From NCBI GenBank assembly GCA_948567375.1, contig OX419755.1, forward strand, positions 28,959,001 through 29,023,000: 64,000 nt of DNA, read 5' to 3'. This DNA comes from Lunularia cruciata (lineage: Eukaryota; Streptophyta; Marchantiopsida; Lunulariales; Lunulariaceae). The notes beneath the pieces were generated by a model. That model searched no databases. It was not told the DNA's origin and saw only the letters and a list, made by a program, of their open reading frames with translations. This document shows, piece by piece, positions 9,441 through 21,846 of the stretch (the stretch's first letter is position 1; every line of letters starts with the position of its first letter). The position numbers were made by a program, and so were the translations under genes.

Positions 9441-12400
9441 AACACTCTTTTAACCAAATATGCCTTGTGCTTATTATCTCATAGAGCATTCTAGTGATAA
9501 TTAGACTCCACACTTAATACTAGTAGGATCTAGGTAGAGATATCTCTCTCTTGGTCATCTACCAAGATGGCACATTGGAGTATGAAAGCATGGAGCCCAC
9601 TAGATGGTGGAGGGGCATAGGGATCCTAGTATACATGCATGGACAAGGTAAGTTTGATAAGAAAGCCTGAAGGGGATCCAAAGAGTGGAGCCAAGAGTAA
9701 GAGTCCGGTGGTGCCTATAGCGAGGAGGTTGGAGTATGAAGTGGGTCTAGGTAGAGAGGTGGCCTCTACTCTTATCCATAAGCATCTAGCTTTACCCTTG
9801 ATGTTGTGAAAAACCTACCCCTACCCATGGGCAATTAGGGCATGACTGCATAGGGCACTGGTGAAGCAAGATATAAGGGAGTACTAATGATACTAGAGAA
9901 GAGATGTCAAACAATGGTTGTGGGAAGTTTGGAGGGATTGGAATGTGTGGTGATGGTGTTGGAGCTAGGACACTAGGAGGAAAGATCATAGGATGAGGAG
10001 GAAGAACTAAGGAGATAGTTGATGGGAGATCCTCTATAGGAAAGTCATCCAATGTAGGTTTCTTGCCAAGGGATGGCGGAGGACATGGCAAATGAATAGA
10101 GGTAGCTCTATATAGGTAGAACCTAAACTCCTAGGAGAGATGCTGGAAACAACAACACCTAGAATTATGGCCTAGACATGCATAAGGTGTATGAGGTGGT
10201 GGACAAGGAGCCTTGCTTGTGGTAGTCCCTCTAGCTACCCATACTAAAGATCAAAGGTGCATTGTGGAAGAGTCTATTGAAGTATCTCCCAACACCCAAG
10301 AGATACATCCCCAAACATAACTAGGAGAGTATAAATTTGTAATATAGACTAAAAAATTTAATCCCAAATGAGGAACACAACCAAAAAAATAAATAAGACT
10401 AGAACTCTAGAAGATTGGAAAATCTACCTTATTAGTAGACTAGAAGTCCAACTCATTGAGGATCTTTCCCCTTCCCAACATGGTTCACATTTGTGTGCTT
10501 CAAAGAAACCCTATATCAAAATTGACCCTATGTATAGTACCGCCTAGCATTTTTAGAATGACATGTAAGCTTGCTCTATTTCAAGAGCACTACTAACTGC
10601 ATGTAAGCCTACTCTATTCCAAGATTGCTAGCTGCAGTCATCCATAGTAGTCTATTCACCACTTCTTGTTATCTTTACTACACAATAATAACCAAAATAT
10701 CTTACACTATCCATTTGAGTTCCATTTCCATTCCCTTGATGTTACATCAGATCCAAATCCTTGGTATGCAAGGTCCCCTATATCTTGTTGTTTCTTATTG
10801 AGCTTGGTGACTCAATCACGTGTCAAATAGAACAATCCATTCAATAATATCCTATCAATACTTTTGGTAGTAAATCCTTTCCTTAGAAATCTTGGAATTT
10901 CTCTGATTTCCTAAACCCTACATTGATTGTTACCTATAGTTGCAAGCTCAGCTACAACATGAACTCCAAATTATGGCATGATCTACAATAGAGATTTTTT
11001 TAAAGTTGTGCAATTAATCATCAATCCACCTTGTGTTTACCTTTTCAAATAGTCTTCTACCTACCTACCATGAAGGATTACAATACTCTCAACTTCTCTC
11101 AAAGGAAATACAAGCCTTCCTTGGATATCATCTTTGCCCCACCAAGGGAGCAATGATTTCCTCATGACAAAGTTGAAACTTTGCCCCATCAAGGGAGCAA
11201 TGATTTCCTCATGACAAAGTTGAAACTTGCTCACCAAGTTTTCAATCATGGTAGGCTAAATTTACTTGCCTCACTCTAGTACTATACCATAAATTGCACA
11301 ATTGGGTGGTATTTATGATTTTCCATAGCAAAAAGCTTACAGTATTTACACAATGCTAATTCTATCTTTTCCAAGTTTTGTGTCCATCTATTCCAACAAT
11401 CTCCTTCACCACTACAATTCTGAACTAGTATCTATATCTATCCAACTTGTGCACAATAAGTATTGTCTCTCTAGGCAAACGTGCATTAGCAATCTTCTCT
11501 TCCCAATCAACCATGTCTCAATCTCAATCTTGCCTCAATGTCCATTAGCCTATTGTTGTAATAGATCATTGTTTTGTCTATTGGATGAATCACAGTCCTA
11601 CATATCACTCTTGATTTCACACAACACTATACCTCACTCTTCATATCACTCTTGATTTCACATGACACTTTACATCACTCTTTTTTTTGTTGTTGCCAAG
11701 AGCAATCATTGATCCTTGCTCTCCATCTCCCAATTCAGACTTTGAAACTTCAACTAAATTGCATTTTAATTCTTGTGATGCCTTGTTTTTAAATCCTTTT
11801 TGATTTAGAATTCTACTTAAGTTATACCGCCATGAAATTATAACCTCTACATGATTGTTCCTCATGACCATCCCTCATTAAGGCTTTCCATTCTCCATGC
11901 TACCATAGCCCCCTTTTGCCATAACCACCTTGTAGGTGGGAAATTTTGCCCCATCATCCATTATATTCCAATAAAATATATGTTTGGCAAGCAATCCTGC
12001 ACTGCTTGGCTATTGTAAGGCTAGAAGAAAATAGAACATGAGGTCTCCTTTGGTCTCAAAGCTAAAATCTAAGAAATAATAGTGAATTAGACCACACCAA
12101 AGAAGAATGCAAGCATTTAGTTAATGTCTGAATATGATGTATTCTCTCCTTTGTCAAGTTCACAAGACAAATTGAATAATAATGTAGCTAAAGCTACAAC
12201 AAATGGATAGGGAAGTGCAATCTAATTGTAAACTTATTGCAGTCAAATCAAAGGTCCTTCCAAATTTTTTGACAAAATGGCCACCTTCCTATAATTGTAG
12301 CTTTAGACAAAGAGATATATACTACACAACTGGCCAAAAGGCAAAATAATATATCTCAGAGGAAAATAAGAATACAAAGCACCAAGAAGTGCAAAAGGAG

Positions 12401-13607
12401 AAACAAGAGTACAAGGCCTAAAGGAAAAAAGATTAAAATTTGATATGGAACTATGACCCTCTAGCCAAATAGGGGATAGAAACAAATAATTTACTACCAA
12501 TTTATTAAAATAGGTCCTCTAATTGTATATGATTACATAGAGAGATCTTCAACATGATATGATTTCCTATTGCCAATTGTTGGTTTATAAAGACACAATA
12601 CTTAAGGGTGTTATGAAATGATTTTTGACAAATTTTCTGTCAAAAATATGAGATTAGCATGGTTAGAAAGAAAAAAAGAGCTACTTTCCTCTATATGGAA
12701 TTTTTTATTACTTCTTGAAAGAGACCATCGCATTGGTGATGAAGAAGCACAAAAATCTCTATAGCTAAAGGTACAAAGGTATCAAAGGAGATTTGTGGTG
12801 CATAATGGTCTCTCTTCCCTTGGTGGCAATAATTGTTGCTTTGAGGATGGTAAGGGAGGCATTAAAGGGAAGGTATTGAGCCAAGCTATGGAGCTTTTAT
12901 CTACACAAGAGATAATCATAGTTCTATCAAGTAAAGGCATATCAATGAGGATGTTAGTAGGTGTAAGTGTACGTATGCTCATTGAGATCTATTTGAACCT
13001 TCATAGAGTCTAGTGATACAAAGTCAATTAATGTGTGGAGTGTTTTGTATGTAGATTTTGGTAATAGATAATGAACCAAACAAAGATATGCATGGAACTT
13101 ATAAGCTTGAATCTACTACCATGATAAATTTCAAAAGAAAAGAACACCCATGGTGTAAGAACCTATTTGCTAATATGGGAGCTATTGGAGCCCATGTGCA
13201 TAAATAAAATACTAGTGCAATAGCCTCTTGAAATATGAGACTACATCCTCCTATCCTTATGGAAAGAGTTATCTGTGATATACACTACTCATCGAATAGT
13301 AGTAAAGCATACATGCCCTAATAGACTGGAAAAAGTTTAGAGTATGGTACTTTCAAAGCACATAAATGGGGTAGAAGTACATCTATAGATAGGTATGTAT
13401 GTGCCAAATAGGGGGCTCTAGGGACATAACATCTCTTAAGGTGAAATAGACTATTAATGTGTTCCCCAAGTGAAGAAAGTAATGAGCATGAGTTGTAGCT
13501 TGAACCACAATGTTTGAGATAAATGAATTACAAAAAAAGTTGTCTCTTAGAGGAGAACCAAAAACCTTAAACCTCCTACTTGGAACTAGAACCTTAATGG
13601 GAAGTGT
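9441..13607. other. Long stretch without a recognisable gene
   Basis: A copia LTR-like relic ends near 9520. Beyond that I see only short, unsupported frames, including a proline-rich one on the minus strand at 9792-10091 with no family features. A 47-bp tandem duplication lies at 11133-11226, and a loosely repeated 'atatcactcttgatttcaca' lies near 11598 and 11643. The stretch is probably old, unrecognisable transposon DNA. Confidence 0.45.
11133..11226. repeat. 47-bp direct tandem duplication
   Basis: Units are 11133-11179 and 11180-11226. Each begins TTTGCCCC and ends GTTGAAAC. They differ at one base (C/T). The near identity suggests a recent local duplication. The unit length is not a multiple of three. 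Confidence 0.9.
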
Positions 13608-14249
13608 TGTGTGTATATACATTGCTACACAACATACATCGTTGTCAACATCACACACTACAAAAACACAACTCACACATAAGTCATACATGGACTCTAA
13701 AGTGCCACAATAAATTAGTTTGTTTACATAACTCAAATCACACTCAATCAAATCAATACTTGATCTATCACTGCCAACAATTGGGCATTAATTACAATCA
13801 AGCCATACCCATTCTAGCTAAGAGAATCTAAGTGACACTTGTCGGCCTCTATCCACCACAAATAGGAACTCAAAGGCTCAACATTAGAGAAGTGAGCTCT
13901 CTAGAGCTGCACTTCAAAATTATACTCCCTAGTCTCCAACCCTAATGGTTCTGCTGACGGCACATCCGATGGTGCAAATAGTGCTAAGTGACGGTGGCTC
14001 CACCATGTAGTTAGTTCCCCAAACACAAAATCTGACTAACAACAAGTAGTCTATGAGTAACCACCAAAATACTCCTGACTACCAACACTACTACTCCAGA
14101 GTCCAAGCAATCTAGGTGTGATGTTACAAATGGCATGAAAACTATAATGTGTGTATATACATTGCTACACAACATACATCATTGTCAATATCATACACTA
14201 TAGAAGCACAACTCACACATAAGTCATACATGGACTCTAAAGTGCTAGA
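13608..14249 (-). repeat. A2 terminal repeat pair and spacer
   Basis: Direct repeats at 13608-13709 and 14148-14249 (about 102 bases each) are the reverse complement of the A1 repeats and enclose a 438-base spacer matching the A1 spacer. The junction with the element tail is the same as in A1, so this block is a fixed part of the A family and not two chance insertions. The outer end, 13608, is the probable 3' end of A2. Confidence 0.75.
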
Positions 14250-14277
14250 ATTGCCTCCCTAGTTGACAAGTTAGGTT

Positions 14278-14961
14278 TGTACTACCTATTTGTGCATGTG
14301 TGTGATATTGTGATATTTAGCTTGGTATTACAAGTACTTGAGAGATATTATTTATATAAAGACAAAAGATACATTAATCATGATTAGCTAAATTAAGTTA
14401 TAGCTAAGATAGAGGGGACCTTACTTTAGAGGAAGTGGAAAAGATGAGCACCATTATTTTGGATTCTAGTATGTTGACTTGGTATTATTCCTAGGTGTTT
14501 GCCTTTGAGGAAAGAGGTGAGAACTCTTAGGCATGCAAGCCTTTTTGTTTAGGATTCTTCTATAGTCCAAGGATAGCCCATGTGAAGGAATCCTTGACTT
14601 AGTTGTTGGGTCAAGATAGGATCACATGCTTAGTAGGATATGCCTATGTGGATGGATATTCCTTTATATTTTTTACTTTACTTGACTTTTAGCCTAGTAA
14701 CTTGAGTTACTTTGGTAAATAGTAACTTTAATGCATAATTATTTCACAAGTATATAAACAAGGGATGAGGAAGTACTCATCATCCTTTCATTTGCAACTA
14801 TCTCTCTCTCATTGAGTTCTCTAGTGAACAATGTCTTGAGTCTTGGAGTGTTAGCCTTGGAGGAGTATGATGGAGTTGGAGTTCTTTGCCTTCTTAGTCC
14901 ATGGTGTGCTACCATAATAGCCATCAAAGGTTCCTCTTGAGTGAGAGACAAGAAGATTCAT
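14278..14961 (+). mobile_element. Solo LTR of the B/C family
   Basis: This 684-bp LTR matches the B and C LTRs from 'ATTTGTGCATGTGTG' to 'GAGTGAGAGACA'. It has no internal region, so it is most likely the product of LTR-LTR recombination. The 5-base flanks are AGGTT (14273-14277) and AGGTC (14962-14966), a target duplication with one change. It sits in the A2 tail; the A1 sequence across the site is uninterrupted. A TATATAAA box at 14751-14758 is shared with the B 5' LTR. Confidence 0.85.
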
Positions 14962-15107
14962 AGGTCTCTCTAACCCCATATAGCCATCTACTCCAAGTAT
15001 ATGGTATACCCTATAGTGGGCAAAAGATCAAGAGGTCGGGTGCTATTGAGCCCCATTGTTAGTCGTTTATCTATAATCTATATGATATAAAGGATGAACT
15101 AGCTATG

Positions 15108-15252
15108 AGTCAAGTACATCTATGACATAACCACTATCCCTAAGGAACCACCATGAGGAGAAGAGTCATACTGCCATATGCCATCCTGTCAAACAGCTAT
15201 CACACACTAACATAGTAGCAGCTCCACCAAAAGAGCCGCATAACACACACGA
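15108..15252 (-). pseudogene. A2 PHD zinc finger
   Basis: The frame 15390-15166 shows the first part of a canonical PHD finger: Cys48-x2-Cys51, then 'AATMLVCDSC' with Cys63-x2-Cys66, 'GWH' with His71. The next Cys is lost to a one-base deletion near 15170. The rest, including the closing Cys-x2-Cys near 15110-15125, continues in another frame. With A1, which keeps the second half, the complete Cys4-His-Cys3 pattern is accounted for. Upstream, 'LVLEG' and 'CNCALCHLP' link it to the integrase C-terminus. The family function is chromatin reading. Its role in this element is inferred. Confidence 0.8.
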
Positions 15253-15390
15253 CAAGCCTACACACACAAGTGCCAAGCTTGGGTCCATAGTATCATCAAT
15301 TTTTGGGAGGTGGCACAATGCACAATTGCACACATGATCCTTCCAAACAACATCATCACATCCTTCCAACACAAGGATTCCAAATGGCAA

Positions 15391-16330
15391 AAATCATTGC
15401 TCTCTCAAGATAGTGCAGCTTGTAGAAACATCAAGTGTTGTTGATGATGTGTGTTGTAGATATACATAGTCACTTGGATGAAATTGATGGATTGATGGTC
15501 TATAACCTCCTCCTTGAATGGTATTATAGCATAATGTATTGCTATGTTGAGCAATTGCTAAGTTCTCAAAGGCCATTGGCATCACTCTTTGAGAGATCTC
15601 TACCTATAGAGAACATGCGCTCATTCATACATTTGGATCATCCAAGTCCAAAACTAAAGTAGCATCTTGACAAATGGTTGTCGGTAAATCTAGATCTTGT
15701 CCATAGAGTAGAAAGTAAGGAGAGAAGGATGCTAAGGAGGCTTGCCGACTGAACCGATAGCACATGGCCAACCAAGGTAACTAGACATCCCAATCTCCCA
15801 AGTGGTCTCTTTGCAACCATACTTTTGCAATCCTCTCTTCACTATCTAAACCACTCTCTCTACTAAGCCATCTACCTCAAGGTGATCTTGAGAAGTAGTA
15901 CAATGATCAATCAAAGTCTTGTCATACAAGACTTGAAACTCTCCCAAGAACTTTGTACTTTGATCAGTCAAAATGTCAGCTTGTGCACCAGAATGACTGA
16001 GAACCCGATCTAGGAATGAGTAAGCCGTCCCTTCACTCAACTTGTTAGGAAATGTTACCAATGCAATCCACTTGGAGAAGTGCTCCACCATAAGCAAAAT
16101 GTACCAATGATATCTCACAATCAATGAAAAGGTGCAATGAAGTCTAAACTCCAATGGTAACCCAATTTCATGATAGGTAATGGGTGTGTAAGAGCATTGA
16201 ATGATCCTCTAACTTGATCACAAACTACACATCTTGCAACAAACTATTGTACATTAGTCTGCATACCGTACCACCAATAATGACTCTTGAGTAAACTATA
16301 TGTACGCTTTACTCCAAAATGTCCTAGCTT
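15391..16330 (-). pseudogene. A2 integrase (decayed)
   Basis: The core is readable in the frame 16154-15846: 'MVEHFSKWIALV', then the 'LTDQSTKFLGEF' region with the second catalytic Asp, and 'DHLEVDGLVERVV' with the acidic third position. The zinc-binding N-terminus lies at about 16200-16330. The C-terminal part with 'FHPSDYVYLQ' is at about 15440-15585. The product would be identical in layout to A1 integrase. Several stops and shifts make it inactive. Confidence 0.8.
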
Positions 16331-16639
16331 CTCATGAGCATGATAGACCAACTGTGGTCTTTGAGATGGAAGTGGTACTACTTGCATTCTACCATCCTCT
16401 CAAACACGCAGAAGATGTCCACTCTGCAATCTAAACTGTCTGGCTTGTTGAAGAACATGGTCTCTTTCCTTGGCCCCAATTGTACCACCCAAAACACCAA
16501 TGCAAAGATAGTCTATCACTAGGACATCATCATGAATGTCTTGCTGAACTATACCACTATCTCTACTCTTTGGATCTATGACCTCAATAACTCCCCTTGT
16601 ATGCATTGAGAGAGATGCCTCCAAAGGCTCAAAAAATAT

Positions 16640-17990
16640 ATAGAGAAAGGTAGATGCATGTCAACCTGGCACCATCTCCTCATCTCTCTCACTATGCCAA
16701 CGTGATCCAGTCTGATCTTGCTAGTTGGGACATGGGTTTCTACTCAACCCATCTGCATCATGGTTCACCACTCCAGGTCTATGAATAAACGTGAAATCAT
16801 GCTCTTGTAAAATCAAAGCTCATCATGCAAGCTTCACTAAAAGCTTCTTAGACTCCATCAACCACTTTAGTGGCTGATGATCAGTGATGAGAGTAAAGGG
16901 GTTACCAAATAGGTAACATCAGAAATGTGCTACTACCCATACTGCTACCAAGCACTCTCCCTCATATGAACTATACTTTGCCTCCATTGAATTGTTGGAG
17001 CAACTAGCATAGACCACCACAAACTCCTTTCCCTCATCATCATGCTAGGTGAAAACTGCTCCAAGCTCCAACATACTCCAATCAGTGTGAAATTTAAATG
17101 GTCATCCTCTGATTAGTCTCCTCAAAATAGGAGCAGATGTCAACCTCTCCTTGAGCTCTATAAAAGCTCTCTCTTGCTCATCTCCCCAACATCACTCCTA
17201 TGTAAGCATGGTCAACTTTGTCAAAGCCTTGGCAATGGAACTAAATCCTCTAACATAATGGCAATAGAATTTTACCAACCTAAGGAATGCTCGCACTTTG
17301 CACACATCCGTAAGTCAAGGAATACACACAATAGCCTGTACCTTGGTCTATTGAACACCAAGTCTTCTAGGGTAGATAGTGTGACCCAAATACTCAACCT
17401 GCTTGTGGAAGAACCCACACGTCCCAAGATTTAATTTGAGTCCATGAGATCTCAACCTCTCAAACACCTCCAACAAATGTCTCTCATACTCTTCCACTGT
17501 AGTGCTATAGACCAAAATGTCATCAATATATTACGGAGCAAATCCAATCTAGCTAGGATCCTATCTATGCTCCTTTGGAACTTGATAGGAGCATTCTTTA
17601 ACCCAAATGGTAAGAACCTCTAGTGACATAACACTTCCTTGCTATGATGATTGATAGTCCAAAAATGTTATCTTGGACTTATCTTCCTCTTTGATTGGCA
17701 ATTGATGATATCCTACTCAAAGTTGCAAAGTATTGAAGATCTTTTCATGCCCAATTGCATCAAAGATCTCCTCCGATGTAGGCATGGCATACAGATCAGC
17801 CCTAGTTTATCAATTGATAGGACAATAATCTCCACACATCCGCCTATCTATGTAGTTGCTATGTGGTTGCCATGCATATCCTTCTTGGTTGGCATCACTA
17901 TAGTTGAAACATACTCCTCATGTGAAATCTCTACCAAACCAACCTCTAAAAGGTCTCTTCTCCTACTCTAAATCAATCCTCTCTCTATGC
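16640..17990 (-). pseudogene. A2 reverse transcriptase and RNase H (decayed)
   Basis: RNase H occupies about 16740-17160, with the 'DHQPLKWLMES' equivalent near 16860-16880. RT lies to its right. The catalytic YIDD codons are at 17519-17530 (minus strand) and are intact. The frame is broken by stops and small indels. It is the same protein as A1 880-2000. Confidence 0.8.
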
Positions 17991-18401
17991 CACTATATTA
18001 ATAGGGACGTCAAAAAATTGATGTATTGCTAGTCAGCTCAACCTATATACTAGGTCCGTTTAGAGCACCCAAGTCCTTCATACTAAAGGAAAAAAAACTC
18101 GTGTAGCTCCTCAAGAACCTCCAAACTCTCCGCCTTTCCTCTCTTATAAGCTTGGATCCAAGATCTAGCTCCCAAGTATCTTCCGTAATTGTCATAAAAG
18201 TGGAAGATGTATTGACTAGCTGCTACATAGGTCCTTGGGAGCAGTAGTGCCATGCCCCCAACCACTAGAGGTCCCAACCTCAATTTGAAAAACTCCCTCT
18301 GATTTGGCTGCAAGTTCCATATGTCCTCTAGCTGCATCCCAAGTAGACCAAGAGTGTAATCCAAGTAGACCACACTCACCTAGATGGACTCCAAGTAGAC
18401 C

Positions 18402-19087
18402 TATAACACCCATTTGTGCATGTGTGTGGTATTGTGATATTTAGCTTAGTATAGCAATTACTTGAGAGATATTATTTATATAAAGACAAAGGATGGTTCA
18501 ACATTTGTCATGATTAGCTAAAGTCAATCATAGCTACAAAAGAGGGGACCTTACTTTAGAGGAAGTGGAAAAGATGACCACCATTATTTTGGATTCTAGT
18601 GTGTTGACTTGGTATTATTCCTAGGTGTTTGGCTTTGAGGAAAGAGTTGATAACTTTTAGGCCTGCAAGCCTTTTTTGGATTCTTTTATAGTCCAAGGAA
18701 AGCCCATGTGAAGGAATCCTTGACTTAGTTGTTGGGTCAAGATAAGATCATATGCTTAGTGGAATATGCCCATGTGGATAGATATTCCTTTATACTTTTT
18801 TATTTTACTTGACTTTTAGCCTAGTAACTTGAGTTACTTTGGTAAATTGTAACTTTAGTGCTTAACTATTTTACAAGTATATAAACAAAGGATGAGGAAG
18901 TACCCATCATCTTTTCATTTGCAACTATCTCTCTCTCATTGAGTTCTCTAGTGAGCAATGTCTTGAGTATTGGAGTGTTAATCTTGGAGGAGTATGATGG
19001 AGTTAGGGTTATTGACTTCTTAGTCCATGGTGTGCTACCATAATAACCATCAGAGGTTCATTCTGAGTGAGAGACAGGCCAGCTCAC
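18402..19087 (+). repeat. B 5' LTR
   Basis: It is 686 bp long. It starts TATAACACCC (the consensus TG start is mutated to TA) and ends GCCAGCTCAC. A TATATAAA box at 18878-18885 is also present in the solo LTR and, on the other strand, in both C LTRs, so it is the likely LTR promoter element. Confidence 0.85.
18878..18885 (+). promoter_or_regulatory. Candidate TATA box of the B 5' LTR
   Basis: TATATAAA followed by ACAAAGGATGAGG. The box is conserved at 14751-14758 and, reversed, at 36256-36263 and 44536-44543. In the B 3' LTR it is damaged (GTATAAAC near 32159). Confidence 0.5.
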
Positions 19088-19092
19088 ATTTT

Positions 19093-19111
19093 TGGTTCCG
19101 TTGCTGGGACC
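19093..19111 (+). promoter_or_regulatory. B primer-binding site
   Basis: TGGTTCCGTTGCTGGGACC lies five bases after the LTR. C has a near copy at the same spacing (44328-44310, minus). The pattern resembles the TGGCGCCGTTGCCGGGG primer site complementary to tRNA-Asp in Athila/Tat elements, with several differences, so the tRNA is not certain. Confidence 0.65.
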
Positions 19112-20225
19112 TCTCTAGAAGGCAAGATAATGTTCTGCGTACAATTCTATATTAGACAAAGGAGGCTATGAGAGCTCACTTGGAGAGAACAATAAGAGAG
19201 GGGAGAGCTTAACTTAGGTTAGAGAACCAAGATCCATTTGTATACCTTGTAGTTCATAATGATGTCTTTGAGGTGATTTTGTACATCTTGTACACAAGAG
19301 AGGATTTGGAGAGATTGTGTGAGGTGGATTGCAAATGTTGGAGATTACGGTGATTTTGGGCAAAATCTCAAGTTTGAGGTCTAGACTCAAAATTTCTATA
19401 CATGATACCTTGCATTGTGTTTTAGTTATCACACTTGAAATTATTGTGAGAGCTATTATGTGCACTGAGCTAGAACTTTTGGAAGTTGATAGGGTAAATT
19501 GCTCCCACAATTGCATGCTCTCTTGAAAATTTCTTCAATTTTCAGTGGATTTTTTTGAAATTTTTCAAGAAAATTAAGTGCATTGTATCCTACATTTTGA
19601 CACAAAAATTAGAGAGATATCATTTTTGCACAAGGAGTAATGAGTTTTCAAAGGTAAGGGGGTGGTTTTCACACCAAATCTAAAATATGTGTGATAAATA
19701 GAAAAGTATCAATGCAAAATGGCTCAATGAAAAGATTTGAGCAAGAGATTGAGGGAAAGGAGAGGTTTACTTGACTTGGGTTTACATGTTGGACCTTCTT
19801 CACCAAGCTTGGGAGGGAGAAGATCAAAGACCAAGGAGTTGTGTGAGGTTTGTGGAATGAAAGGACTTCCAAAAGGACATGAGTGTAGTGGAGTAAAAGC
19901 ACTTTTAGAGACTTTAGTAAAGGATCTTGGAGAGAATCTTAGTACAACTACAAAAATACTACCACCTTAATCAGCTAGCTCTCAAGATTAGTGATGGAGA
20001 TAATCTTTCAACTTATGGAGAAACTATCCATGAGAGTTTGATTAATATGCACTCTAGGATTTGATGTTGTTATAGAAACCTTGGAGTAACCTGAACCTTT
20101 TGTGTTCCCTTGGGTGGATTACTCTCAAATAGTGTTAGTCATGTAGATACTCTATTAGTTATAGAGTGAGAGGAAAGAAAAGAGAAAAAAAAATTGAGAG
20201 AAAAGAAAGATAGTTAGGGGTTAAG
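19112..20225 (+). other. B leader with remnant of the upstream zinc-knuckle ORF
   Basis: At 19733-19970 the frame 'SKRLRERRGLLDLG' to 'LCEVCGMKGLPKGHEC' matches the end of the C upstream ORF (43116-43490). The first zinc knuckle present in C is missing here, because B lost several hundred bases before about 19735. The rest is untranslated leader and includes a purine-rich stretch at 20165-20220. Confidence 0.65.
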
Positions 20226-21270
20226 ATGGGGAAACTTCCGGTTTTCTTTGGCAAGTATGGAGAACATGTGGAGGCCTTTGTGAGAGACTTCAAGAGAGCT
20301 TGCATAGGAAACAATTAGAGGAGGAAGAATGAGTGGACCTCATTATTACCAGATTTCTTTGAGGATGCAACACTTACATGGTATGAGTCAAAATACCAAA
20401 AGAGAGAGAGGAGAGATGGGCAAGAAGAGTCTTGGGAGAGCTTGACTTCAATACTCATTGATGAGTGAGGTTACCTTTCTCAAGCAAGGAAATAGAGAGA
20501 AAGTGAGAGTCTATGCAGAAAGAGTGGAAAAGTTAGAGTCCATATTTTGCATTGTGTTGAGGAAGGGTGTGGATGATGTGGAGACTAACATGATTGGCAT
20601 AGGAGCCATACTCACCAAGAATTTTGTGGGAGTATTGAGACCACAAATCAGAAGCAAGGTGAGATATGAGAAACCTTCTTCCAAGGTTGAAACTATCAAG
20701 ATTGCAATTCGTATGGTGGAGAGTTTGGAAGGAGATGAGAGTGATTTGATGGTGAAGAAGGTTGTGCATCCTCCTCAAAATTACAAGCATGGTGGAACTT
20801 CTGATACTTTGGTAGCAAGGGTTGCACCACAAGTAGTAGTTACTCTAGTTCTTGCATCTCCACCAAAGGATCCACTTCAAACCATCACAGAACAACTTGT
20901 AGATCTCAAGATCAATGTGGTGCAACTATGGGAGAAAAGAGAGGTGGATCAGAATTTTGAGAGGGGATCTAGGAGTTATGGAAGTTATCCATATAGAGGA
21001 GGCCAACCAACCAACAATTTCAATGAGAGAAACTGTTTTTTTTGTGGAAGAAGAGATCACATCCAAAGGAATTGCCCAAATTCCACTTACCATGGAGGAA
21101 GGGGTTATGAAGGTGCCAATAGAGGGAAAGAGGGAGTTAGTGAAACCCAAGTGCCTCCTAATCCAAAAAAAGCTAAGGGGATAACATCTATAGATGTGGT
21201 TGAGAGCAAGTATGAGAAGGAAGAGTGCTCAAAGTCCAATGGTCTTAATTTGGATCTTTTGGTATAAGAG
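20226..21270 (+). pseudogene. B Gag (decayed)
   Basis: Gag packages element RNA. The start ATG at 20226 opens a frame whose 'FFGKYGEHVEAFVRDFKRAC' region is the capsid-like start, also present in C. The longest open part, 20458-21267 (269 aa), covers the rest of the capsid ('QIRSKVRYEKPSSKVE') and one CCHC zinc knuckle: Cys193, Cys196, His201, Cys206. A stop near 20320 and a deletion of about 30 bases near 20458 (compared with C) break the start region. It ends with TAA 21265-21267. Confidence 0.8.
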
Positions 21271-21297
21271 AAGAAGAGAGCTCATTTTGTAGAGGAT

Positions 21298-21830
21298 GTG
21301 CACTCTTCTCAAGGATTTACTCTTAGCCAAGATACTCCTATGCCTACTATGAGCACTTGCACAAGCACTTCAACACCATCAACAACAAAGGCTCCAAGGA
21401 AGAAGTTGGGAATAGAGGACTTCTTGATCTCAAAGCAACAAATGAACTACAATGTCTTGGAGTATGTTAGTAGTCACAAGGTTAAAATCATAGTAGGCCA
21501 ATTGATTGCTTTGAATCCTATCTTGAGAAAGGAGCTTAGAGGTGGTTTGGGTTCTACAAGGAGCAAGAAAAAGAAGAAGGTAAAAGCTCTAGATAAATAG
21601 GGGTGGTAGATGTCGAGCCTGCACCATGGGAGGCTTGTGAATATACCTCCAAGATTGATATGAGAGTGAATGGTCACAACATCAAGGATGCATCGGTTGA
21701 TAGAGGATCAACAGTGAATGCCATGTCAGATAAGTTAATGAAGAAGTTAGGTATGATACCCCCAAGACCATTAACATTTGTGGTGAAAATTGCAAACAAG
21801 CAACAAGTTTGACCAATAAGAGTGATGGAT
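21298..21830 (+). pseudogene. B protease (decayed)
   Basis: This is an aspartic protease domain that would cut the polyprotein. The active-site triad reads 'VDRGSTVNAMS' near 21700, where C has 'VDGGS'. The middle Gly is therefore changed to Arg in B. The upstream segment 21298-21600 is a Ser/Thr/Lys-rich linker, also in C. Confidence 0.7.
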
Positions 21831-21846
21831 AAAGTGGTAGTTTTAA

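Larger units (their letters stand above)
14962..18401 (-). mobile_element. Ty3/gypsy element A2, pol half
   Basis: Reading right to left it holds RT, RNase H, integrase, the PHD finger and the tail matching A1. Its other half (Gag and protease) is at 32369-35630, on the far side of element B. The two halves join at AGACC (18397-18401 and 32369-32373), where A1 is uninterrupted at about 395-405. All domains are broken by stops and shifts. Confidence 0.85.

Noticed and set aside
9792-10091. Proline-rich 99-residue open frame on the minus strand
   Set aside because: No domain, no second copy, and the composition follows from a purine-rich plus strand. Probably not a gene.
13608-14249. CRISPR-like or tRNA-containing repeat array
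   Set aside because: Only two repeats of about 100 bp, eukaryotic transposon context, no tRNA fold.
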